From Candidatus Micrarchaeum sp. (GTDB taxonomy: Archaea; SpSt-1190; DYHY01), in assembly GCA_020723935.1 (NCBI GenBank), contig DYHY01000006.1:18100-25202 (forward strand): DNA of 7,103 nucleotides. Reading direction: 5' to 3'. A model generated the notes under the pieces. The model saw only the letters and a program-made list of their open reading frames with translations, ran no database searches and had not been told where the DNA came from. Of this stretch, positions 1-5,052 are shown piece after piece. The number at the start of each line of letters is the position of its first letter. The stretch's first letter is position 1. Position numbers and translations under genes: made by a program.

Positions 1-75
1 CGGGATTTCCGTCAAGGGCTAGTCTGATCCTTCCCGGCCGACCGCTGTCCGTCCCTCTGCTAGGGGGCATTTACA

Positions 76-119
76 GCCCGCGGGCCGTTCCGGTTACCGG
101 AAAGGCGGCCTCCGGCCGC
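76..119. repeat. Three tandem GC-rich hairpins just upstream of a TATA box
   Basis: Three perfect inverted repeats lie side by side. GCCCGCGGGC (76-85) is a palindrome. TTCCGG (88-93) pairs with CCGGAA (97-102) across a 3-base loop. GCGGCC (105-110) pairs with GGCCGC (114-119), also across 3 bases. The last arm ends exactly where the TTATAA box begins. They could be the 3' end of a leftward structured transcript, a terminator-like block, or a protein-binding site. No T-run follows on either strand, so a classical terminator is not supported. Confidence 0.5.
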
Positions 120-126
120 TTATAAC
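119..126 (+). promoter_or_regulatory. TATA box of the candidate small RNA
   Basis: CTTATAAC is a strong archaeal TATA-box match in a GC-rich setting. At usual spacing it would start transcription near 149. There is no plausible start codon there, but 149 lies 11 bases before the first paired base of the branched structure at 160-260. The core TTATAA is palindromic, so leftward firing toward the window start is also possible. The bases upstream on the plus strand are a GC hairpin rather than the purine-rich BRE expected, which weakens the plus-strand reading. Confidence 0.4.
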
Positions 127-148
127 CCTCTGAAGGGAAGATGAATTC

Positions 149-270
149 GTTCACCCACTCCAGGAAGCGGACCTTCCGGAATTCCGCCGGGCAGCCGGCG
201 GGAAGGCTGAAACTGGCGGGCAATCCCCGCCCAAAGGCCCGGGAGGTCCGCCATGCCTGGCTTCATTTTT
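149..270 (+). ncRNA. Candidate structured small RNA with a three-way junction
   Basis: A long-range stem closes the element: CCAGG (160-164) pairs with CCTGG (256-260). After a small internal loop, GCGGACCT (167-174) pairs perfectly with AGGTCCGC (244-251). Inside sit two perfect hairpins. CCGCCGG (184-190) pairs with CCGGCGG (195-201) across GCAG, and GGCGGG (215-220) pairs with CCCGCC (226-231) across five bases. A T-run (266-270) follows the closing stem by five bases, and a TATA box lies about 26 bases before 149. Promoter, fold and T-run together suggest a transcript of about 120 nt. I checked for tRNA, 5S rRNA, SRP RNA and RNase P RNA signatures and found none that fit. The fold is seen in the sequence; strand, ends and function are inferred. 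Confidence 0.35.
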
Positions 271-306
271 CCAGCGGCCCGATCCCTCTTCCGTCCCTTC
301 AGTTGC

Positions 307-404
307 GGCGCGGTCGGACCCACGGCCGACGCCGGACCTCGCTGTGGCTCTGCCCCGCTCCTTCAGGAGCGGGAGTGCTCCGCAAAGCATCCGTGCCGCA
401 GCAC
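307..404. other. Further hairpin-rich noncoding stretch
   Basis: Consecutive stems fill this segment. GTCGG (313-317) pairs with CCGAC (326-330), flanked by GGC (307-309) with GCC (331-333). CCCGCTCC (354-361) pairs with GGAGCGGG (366-373) across the loop TTCA, a perfect 8-bp stem. GTGCT (375-379) pairs with AGCAC (400-404). Reading frames through here give arginine- and proline-rich translations with no family resemblance, so I see no gene. It may continue the candidate RNA at 149-270, form a separate RNA on either strand, or be a cluster of palindromic elements. Confidence 0.4.
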
Positions 405-427
405 CGGAAAAGCGCGCCTCACATAAA

Positions 428-1092
428 TTACCTGCCCGCAACCCCCGCCCCTTTAGGGGCAGGTAGTTCAGAGGCGCAGAAGCCAAGGGCCGCTCCCGCC
501 GAAATCAACGGGGCTGCCGCCCCCTCGCGAGCGGCAGGTTCACATCCTTCCGCCGAAGAAGGGCGAGCCGTGGGGTCCGCCGAGAATGTAGGGGTCGTAT
601 CCCGGGGGTGGCTCGCGAAGAAGTCGGCCCAGACGTCCCTGGGTTTCTCGCCGCGGCCGATGTAGGCCGCCGCCCGGTTCGCCGCCCCGACGACATCCCT
701 CATCGCCGCCGAATAGGGGCCCATGCTTATGAACGGGATCCTGCGCCTCGCCGGGTCGTATCCCGCGCAGATTTTCACGAAAACGCTCGTCGGATCCGCC
801 TCGGGAGAGAGCGCTACGGAAACCTCCACCCTCTCGCCCACGATTTCCGCGGGAGATCGGCCTTCGCGCGTGCCACGCGCTCGTCGTAGTTAGTCCGCGA
901 GCCTCTCGCCCGCGCTCGTCAGGAGGAATTCCAGGTCGACGGAATATGCCATGCGGACCGTCCCTTGTCCTTCGTCTCGGTCACGGCGGCCCTGCTGGCT
1001 TTCCTCGCGCGCCCCATCGCCTCGTAAGCCTCCTGTTTGAGGCCGGCGTCTTCTAGGCTGCTCACTACAAGCTTTCCGGGATATCTGAACAT
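428..1092 (-). pseudogene. Unrecognised gene broken by three one-base frame changes
   Basis: I do not recognise this protein. Coding-like segments line up end to end only if the frame shifts three times. They are 1092-958 (45 codons, starting MFRYPGKLVV), 958-893 (22 codons, containing MAYSVDLEFLL), 891-847 (15 codons, NYDERVARAKADLPR), then 847-431 to a TAA (139 codons, containing FVKICAGYDP and FISMGPYSAAMRDVV). The implied changes are a lost base, an extra base and a lost base. Joined, the product is about 221 residues. Codon choice in each segment (CTC, GTC, GCG, AGG) matches the intact neighbours. The last 45 or so residues are Ala/Pro-rich and may not be original. GGAGA lies just before the ATG at 1092; in-frame ATGs at 1140 and 1143 are alternatives. 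Decay and sequencing error both fit. Confidence 0.4.
429..465. repeat. Inverted repeat with 9-bp arms at the end of the minus-strand gene
   Basis: TACCTGCCC (429-437) is the exact reverse complement of GGGCAGGTA (457-465). A competing inner hairpin is GCCCC (447-451) with GGGGC (456-460) around TTTA. The repeat covers the last codons of the broken minus-strand gene and touches the AT-rich sequence ACATAAATTA (421-430), the only AT-rich spot nearby. It could act in 3'-end formation of the leftward gene or be an insertion or binding site. Confidence 0.5.
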
Positions 1093-1158
1093 TTCTTTCT
1101 CTCCGAAATAGGCCCGAGGCTTTCTCCCAATCAAGCGCATCATGGTCGTGTGTCGCCC

Positions 1159-1189
1159 GGGGCGTGATGCCCGCCCCTTATTACATTTT
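1159..1189 (+). other. Hairpin followed by a T-rich tract in the intergenic region
   Basis: GGGGCG (1159-1164) pairs with CGCCCC (1172-1177) across seven bases and is followed at once by TTATTACATTTT (1178-1189). On the plus strand this resembles a factor-independent terminator, yet no plus-strand gene ends here. On the minus strand the same AT-rich tract would lie about 37 bases upstream of the ATG at 1143 and could serve as a weak TATA box for the leftward broken gene. Both roles are inference. Confidence 0.3.
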
Positions 1190-1248
1190 GGGCTGCGAAG
1201 CCCGGATCTAGGCTTCCTTGCATCCGATAAGCGCGGCTTCGCAAGCCC
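1190..1248. repeat. Long imperfect inverted repeat between divergent genes
   Basis: Bases 1190-1202 pair with 1235-1248 as a 13-bp stem with one bulged A. Its core is TGCGAAGCC (1194-1202) against GGCTTCGCA (1235-1243), nine perfect pairs. A second short stem, CGGAT (1203-1207) with ATCCG (1222-1226), sits inside. Each outer arm can also fold alone (GGGCT/AGCCC around GCGA; GGCTT/AAGCC around CGC), so a cruciform or alternative RNA folds are possible. It lacks the T-loop of a tRNA. It lies about 90 bases before the cca TATA box, between the leftward broken gene and the rightward cca. Confidence 0.5.
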
Positions 1249-1334
1249 CCTTGCCGCCGGATTTTTCGGGCCGGGGCCACCGATGGAGCCCGAAACGGAG
1301 CCCGAATCTTCCCCTTCCGGAACAATATCAAAAG

Positions 1335-1343
1335 TTATTAAAA
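1335..1343 (+). promoter_or_regulatory. TATA box of the cca-rnz operon
   Basis: TTATTAAAA, preceded by the A-rich ATCAAAAG (a plausible BRE), is the only AT-rich patch in this stretch. Its centre is about 31 bases upstream of the ATG at 1370, giving a leader of about five bases or none. This decides the cca start. Confidence 0.6.
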
Positions 1344-1369
1344 TTCGGGTGGCATGCGCACGCCCGCAA

Positions 1370-2626
1370 ATGCTCGAGAAGACAATCCATTCCGTCCTGA
1401 AGAAGCTCCTTCCGGCTGAGAACGAACGAAAAAAGGTCCAAAAGACCGTAGAGGACGCCCTGAAGCTCTGCCGCAAGGCCGCGAGGAACTCCAACGTCGT
1501 CGTCTGCGGCTCCTTTGCCAAGGACACCTTCCTTTCCGGCATACGCGACGTCGACATCTTCTTCGTCCTCGCGTCGGGCAAGTCCGTCGAAATCGAGGGG
1601 ATGCGCGACGTCCAGGCCGCGGCGGAAGCCCTGGGCGGCGACTATGAGAAGAAGTATTCCTCCCACCCCTACCTTTCCGCCAAGTACAAGGGCTACGTCT
1701 TTGACCTCGTCCCGGCCTACGATTTCGCGGCGCGAGACGAGATCCGCTCGGCGGTCGACCGCACGCCCCTGCACACGGAATACGTGAACAGCCACCTCGG
1801 CGACAAGAACCAGGCGCGCCTCATCAAGGCGTTCACGCGCGGCATCGGGGTATACGGTGCCGATTCCAAGAGCCAGGGCTTCTCGGGCTACCTCTGCGAG
1901 CTCCTCGCCGTCAAATACGGCTCCTTCGAGGCGGTGCTCAGGGCCGCCCCGGGCTTCGCGCACCCGTCCGAGTTCAAGGATCCCGTCGACGAGACGAGGA
2001 ACCTCGCCTCCGCCGTCTCCGCCGAAAGCCTCGCGATTTTCAGGCGCGCCGCGGCAGCCTTCCTGAAATCCCCCTCCAAGAGGTTCTTCTTCTCAAGGAG
2101 CGCGCCCAAGGGCGTGCCCAAGATAGCGCCCAAGACTGACCTTGTCCTCGTCTATCGCGAGGAGGACCTGCCCCTGGATTCGGTCCACTCCCGGGCGAGG
2201 AGCGGCCTGGAGAAGATATGCGAGGCGCTCGCCTCCCAGGACTTCTTAGTCAAGGAGAGCTGCTTTGCCGTGAACGAGGCTTCGCGCGAGACAGTCATGA
2301 TCCTGCGCCTCGCAAAGAAGGAGCTGGAGAGGATGAAGGTCGTCGAGGGCCCCCCGCTCACGGTGCGCCGCGAATACATGGACGCGTTCGTCGCCAAGCA
2401 CGGCAAGGCCGTCGTCTTCCAGAAGAACGACAAGCTCTTCGCCAAGCAGGAGAGGCGGATCTTCATAGCCCGGCCAGCCCTGCAGGGCATCGGGCGCACG
2501 TTCCTCCCCTCCTTTGCCATCGTCGAGAGCCAGGACGCCTTCCGCGGGATCTACCGCGAGCTCCCGGACGAGGCCAAGAGGAAGCTCTTCCTCTTCCTCT
2601 CTAGGAAGGAGCCCTGGCAGATTTAG
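1370..2626 (+). CDS. cca: CCA-adding enzyme (archaeal class I tRNA nucleotidyltransferase)
   Basis: This enzyme adds C, C and A to tRNA 3' ends without a nucleic acid template, using CTP and ATP. The 418-residue product has the nucleotidyltransferase signature G47-S48 followed by D60-x-D62 (in RDVDIFF), with the third carboxylate at D112 (in FDLVPAY). From memory these match E59, D61 and D110 of the Archaeoglobus enzyme. Family blocks follow: SAVDRTPLHTEYV (128-140), GFSGYLCELL (170-179), and a C-terminal GPPLTVRREYMDAF (327-340). The frame stays open upstream to 1142, but that part is low-complexity and resembles no CCA enzyme. The ATG at 1370 fits both the TATA box and the family's usual N-terminus. 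It is the first gene of a pair with rnz, 5 bases apart; the products act consecutively on tRNA. Confidence 0.96.
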   Translation: MLEKTIHSVLKKLLPAENERKKVQKTVEDALKLCRKAARNSNVVVCGSFAKDTFLSGIRDVDIFFVLASGKSVEIEGMRDVQAAAEALGGDYEKKYSSHPYLSAKYKGYVFDLVPAYDFAARDEIRSAVDRTPLHTEYVNSHLGDKNQARLIKAFTRGIGVYGADSKSQGFSGYLCELLAVKYGSFEAVLRAAPGFAHPSEFKDPVDETRNLASAVSAESLAIFRRAAAAFLKSPSKRFFFSRSAPKGVPKIAPKTDLVLVYREEDLPLDSVHSRARSGLEKICEALASQDFLVKESCFAVNEASRETVMILRLAKKELERMKVVEGPPLTVRREYMDAFVAKHGKAVVFQKNDKLFAKQERRIFIARPALQGIGRTFLPSFAIVESQDAFRGIYRELPDEAKRKLFLFLSRKEPWQI

Positions 2627-2631
2627 CCGCA

Positions 2632-3531
2632 ATGGCGCCGAAAATAACCGTCACGATCCTCGGGACGGGCTCCGGCATCCCCTCGGTCTCGCGCTGGCAC
2701 GCGGCAGTCGCCCTCTCCTTCGAGGGCGAGAACATCCTCTTCGACTGCGGCGAGGGCGCGCAGATACGCCTGCAGCAGGCGGGGATAAACCCGATGAAGA
2801 TGGGCCGCATCTTCGTCACGCACTTCCACCCCGACCATTTCCTGGGCCTGCCTGGCCTCCTAGCGTCGATGGCGCTCAACGGCCGCACCGAGCCCGTGCA
2901 GGTATTCTGCCCGAAGGGGACGGGGAGGCGCCTCGCCCAGTTCGTGCGCCTCTGCTACGACGGGCGGTCCTTCCCGCTCTCGTTCAAGGAGGTGACCTTG
3001 CCTTCCAAGCCGACGCAGATATTCTCGGGCGGATCTTACTCAATCCTCGCCGCGAAGGCCGACCACGGGACGCCCGCCCTCGCCTACTGCTTCGCCGAGA
3101 ACGATCGCAACCACCTGATCGAATCCAGGATCCCGCGGGAGCTCAGGAACAAGCCGCTCTCCAGGACGAAGGCAGCTCTCCTGGCAAGGAAGAAATTCTC
3201 GGCCTTCCGCACCGAGCGCGGCCGCCGGCTCGTCTACAGCGGCGACACCGCTCCCTGCGAAAGCGTCGCGCAGCTCGCGAAGGGCGCCGACGTCCTCATC
3301 CACGAGGCGACCTTCGCGGCCGCCCTCCAGGCGCGCGCGAAGGAGTACATGCATTCCACTACGGAGGACGCCGCGAGGATCGCGAAGAAGGCGAAGGTCA
3401 AGCTCCTTGTCATAAGCCACTTCAGCCGGCGCATGGAACGCGAGCCCGGCTTCGAGGGGATGAAGCTCGAAGCGGCAAGGATATTCCCGAACACGGTCGC
3501 TGCGAGCGACCTCCAGTGGATAGAGCTCTGA
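2632..3531 (+). CDS. rnz: Ribonuclease Z (tRNA 3'-processing endonuclease)
   Basis: This metallo-beta-lactamase-fold endonuclease cuts precursor tRNA after the discriminator base, leaving the end that the CCA enzyme completes. At 299 residues it is the normal short form. The N-terminal strand runs into LGTGSGIPS (10-18). The zinc motif is H64-x-H66-x-D68-H69, with further ligands H145 (DHGTP), D205 (YSGDT) and H263 (ISHF). The HEAT motif (224-227) and H241 in the HST motif are the RNase Z-specific catalytic features that separate it from other metallo-beta-lactamases. Residues 155-200, rich in Arg and Lys, probably hold the tRNA-binding region. The motif reads HFHPDH, with Pro where Gly or Ala is more common. 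The start lies 5 bases after the cca stop with no close Shine-Dalgarno site, so translation probably depends on coupling to cca. Confidence 0.96.
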   Translation: MAPKITVTILGTGSGIPSVSRWHAAVALSFEGENILFDCGEGAQIRLQQAGINPMKMGRIFVTHFHPDHFLGLPGLLASMALNGRTEPVQVFCPKGTGRRLAQFVRLCYDGRSFPLSFKEVTLPSKPTQIFSGGSYSILAAKADHGTPALAYCFAENDRNHLIESRIPRELRNKPLSRTKAALLARKKFSAFRTERGRRLVYSGDTAPCESVAQLAKGADVLIHEATFAAALQARAKEYMHSTTEDAARIAKKAKVKLLVISHFSRRMEREPGFEGMKLEAARIFPNTVAASDLQWIEL

Positions 3532-3586
3532 ACCCGCAGAAAGGCGCCCCGCACACCGCGGATTCGCAGCCGAAACTGACCCGGGG

Positions 3587-3593
3587 TTATAAC
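3587..3593 (+). promoter_or_regulatory. TATA box of the TGA-interrupted gene
   Basis: TTATAAC is centred 26 bases upstream of the ATG at 3616, the exact spacing for a leaderless archaeal mRNA. It stands in the otherwise GC-rich 84-base gap after rnz. It shows that 3616 is, or was, a real gene start. Confidence 0.6.
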
Positions 3594-3615
3594 GGCGCCC
3601 CCCCGTAAAACGGGC

Positions 3616-4053
3616 ATGGAGTTTGGGAAGCTGGCCCGCCAGATTCCTTTGCTGCTCGTGTCTCCGGCTCTTGCAGTCTCCTTTCCAGACCGCCTCGCGG
3701 GAAGCCTGATATCCGCGAATTCCTCGTTCGCCTCGGCCGCGGGCGGCGAATGAGCCTCCGGCAGTCCCGTCACCCTCGTCCAGCCTCTAAAGATCAATGT
3801 CACGATCCCCTTCTTCAGCCCCATCAACTTCTACAAGAACAGCGGAAAGCTCGCCCTCGTCATCCTCTTCCTCCCCGATACCCCGACGGAATGGCTTGCC
3901 TCCGACGTCATGCACGCCCAGGTCTACGACGCCGACACCTGCGAGCTGGTCGAGTCCGTGATGAACCTCGACAACGTGGAAACCGGCAGCTCCTTGGACT
4001 CCGTCTACTGCTCCTGGCGAAACGTGGCTGCCAGGCGTTCGGCATATTCTTAA
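3616..4053 (+). pseudogene. Small predicted exported protein interrupted by an in-frame TGA
   Basis: Function unknown. From the ATG at 3616 the frame runs 145 codons to the TAA at 4051, broken only by TGA at codon 46 (3751-3753). The first part has a basic start (MEFGKLARQ) and a hydrophobic run, IPLLLVSPALAV (10-21), as in a signal peptide or membrane anchor, then a Ser/Ala/Gly-rich linker. The TGA falls in that linker. The part after it looks like a folded extracellular domain: alternating hydrophobic strands (KINVTIPFF; LALVILFLP), two cysteines (109 and 132) that could form a disulfide, and a basic tail. No in-frame ATG restarts translation until residue 99. A leaderless promoter precedes it. 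A recent nonsense mutation, a base error (TGA for GGA would give Gly) or read-through all fit. rnz also ends in TGA, so genome-wide reassignment is unlikely. Confidence 0.5.
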
Positions 4054-4054
4054 A
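4047..4054 (+). promoter_or_regulatory. TATA box of the taw1-peptidase operon, spanning the upstream stop codon
   Basis: TTCTTAAA is centred about 27 bases before the ATG at 4078. It includes the TAA stop (4051-4053) of the interrupted gene, so the promoter is built into the end of that gene. The spacing predicts a leaderless mRNA and supports 4078 over the TTG at 4069 as start. Confidence 0.5.
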
Positions 4055-4077
4055 CCGGCCGTTCCAACTTGATTACG

Positions 4078-5049
4078 ATGCTTCAGCAAGACATCCCGCT
4101 CGAGACCGTGGGCCGCCTCGAGAAAGCCGGCTACCGCATAATAGGCGCGAAGAGGCAGGGCGCGGTGAAGGTCTGCTCCTACGCCAAGCGCGCGATCACC
4201 GGCCGCGGCGGATGCTACAAGCAGAGGTTCTACGGGATCTCGAGCCACAGGTGCCTGCAGATGACGCCGGACGCCTTCTCCTGCAACCACAAGTGTCTCT
4301 TCTGCTGGCGCGACACGCGCGCGATGCGCGCAAAGCCGGCGGCCGCCGACTCTCCCGCAAGAATCGTCTCGGACTCCTTCGCCGCGCAGAGGAGGCTCAT
4401 CATCGGCTTCAAGGGCGACCCGCGCACCTCCAAGGATGCCTTCGCGCAGGCCTGGGAGCCAAACCAGGTGGCAATCAGCCTCGCCGGCGAGCCGACGCTC
4501 TATCCGATGCTGGGCGAGCTCGTGGCGGCGTACTCGCGCAGGGGCTGCACGACGTTCGTCGTCACCAACGGGACGAGGCCGGATGTGCTGCGCAGACTCA
4601 AGCCGCTCCCCACCCAGCTGTATCTGACGCTTCCGGCCCCGGACGAGAAAGCGTACAAGCGCACGTGCGCCCCCGTCGAGAAGGGCCTCTGGAAAAAGAT
4701 CCTTTCCTCCCTGCGCGTGATGCGAAGCTTGCGCTGCAGGAAGGTGATCCGCCTCACGCTCGTCAGGGGCCTGAACTTCACCGACCCGGAAAGCTACGCG
4801 CGCCTTGTGAAAATGGCGCGGCCGCAGTACGTGGAAGCCAAGGGCTATTCCAACGTGGGCTATTCGACAAGGAGGCTCGCCCACTCCGACATGCCCTCGC
4901 ACGAGGAGATAGCCGCGTTCGCCGGCAAAATCGCGGAAGCGGCCGGATACCGGATCACCAACGAGTTCCCAGAGAGCCGCGTCGTCCTCCTCTGCCGCGA
5001 CAAGCAAGCGGAAGCGTCAAGGATAATAAGGAGAAGGAGCGCGCGCTAG
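4078..5049 (+). CDS. taw1: tRNA-Phe 4-demethylwyosine synthase (archaeal TYW1/Taw1)
   Basis: This radical SAM enzyme condenses pyruvate with N1-methylguanosine at position 37 of tRNA-Phe to make 4-demethylwyosine, the second step of wyosine-base synthesis, which protects reading frame. The 323-residue product has the radical SAM motif C69-x3-C73-x2-C76 (CNHKCLFC). It also has three N-terminal cysteines, C33, C46 and C59, that bind the second iron-sulfur cluster. Their 13-residue spacing and distance to the SAM motif match, from memory, the Methanocaldococcus enzyme. Family blocks GGCYKQRFYGI (44-54), SLAGEPTLYP and VEAKGYSNVGYS are present. No flavodoxin domain is fused, as in archaea generally. 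The TTG at 4069 would add three residues. The peptidase follows 3 bases later. The m1G37 methyltransferase that makes its substrate is not in the window. Confidence 0.95.
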   Translation: MLQQDIPLETVGRLEKAGYRIIGAKRQGAVKVCSYAKRAITGRGGCYKQRFYGISSHRCLQMTPDAFSCNHKCLFCWRDTRAMRAKPAAADSPARIVSDSFAAQRRLIIGFKGDPRTSKDAFAQAWEPNQVAISLAGEPTLYPMLGELVAAYSRRGCTTFVVTNGTRPDVLRRLKPLPTQLYLTLPAPDEKAYKRTCAPVEKGLWKKILSSLRVMRSLRCRKVIRLTLVRGLNFTDPESYARLVKMARPQYVEAKGYSNVGYSTRRLAHSDMPSHEEIAAFAGKIAEAAGYRITNEFPESRVVLLCRDKQAEASRIIRRRSAR

Positions 5050-5052
5050 GCC

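Noticed and set aside
167-252. tRNA gene (stem GCGGACCT/AGGTCCGC resembles an acceptor stem)
   Set aside because: There is no T-loop, D-loop or anticodon arm in the right places and the internal hairpins have the wrong size.
149-420. RNase P RNA, SRP RNA or 5S rRNA
   Set aside because: The segment with TGAAA between two hairpins recalls RNase P J8/9, but the conserved P4 strands are absent. No SRP domain IV tetraloop region or 5S core sequence was found on either strand.
141-665. 174-codon plus-strand open frame after the TATA box at 119-126
   Set aside because: The translation is Arg/Pro/Ala-rich with no recognisable motif, it overlaps strong hairpins and a better minus-strand coding segment, and its ATG is only about 18 bases from the TATA centre.
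1190-1248. tRNA or IS terminal repeat
   Set aside because: No T-loop or anticodon arm is present, and no transposase or flanking direct repeat is visible.
1142-1369. In-frame 76-residue N-terminal extension of the CCA enzyme
   Set aside because: It crosses the intergenic inverted repeats and the TATA box, resembles no family N-terminus, and the ATG at 1370 gives the expected length and catalytic positions.
3751-3753. TGA as a selenocysteine codon or a genome-wide sense codon
   Set aside because: No redox motif surrounds residue 46, no SECIS-like structure was recognised, and rnz uses TGA as its normal stop. Not excluded, but unsupported.
4069-4077. TTG start for Taw1
   Set aside because: The ATG at 4078 fits the TATA spacing and removes only three residues.
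3787-5007. 406-codon minus-strand open frame
   Set aside because: Antisense shadow of taw1 and the preceding gene, typical of GC-rich sequence; those genes have clear motifs and promoters.
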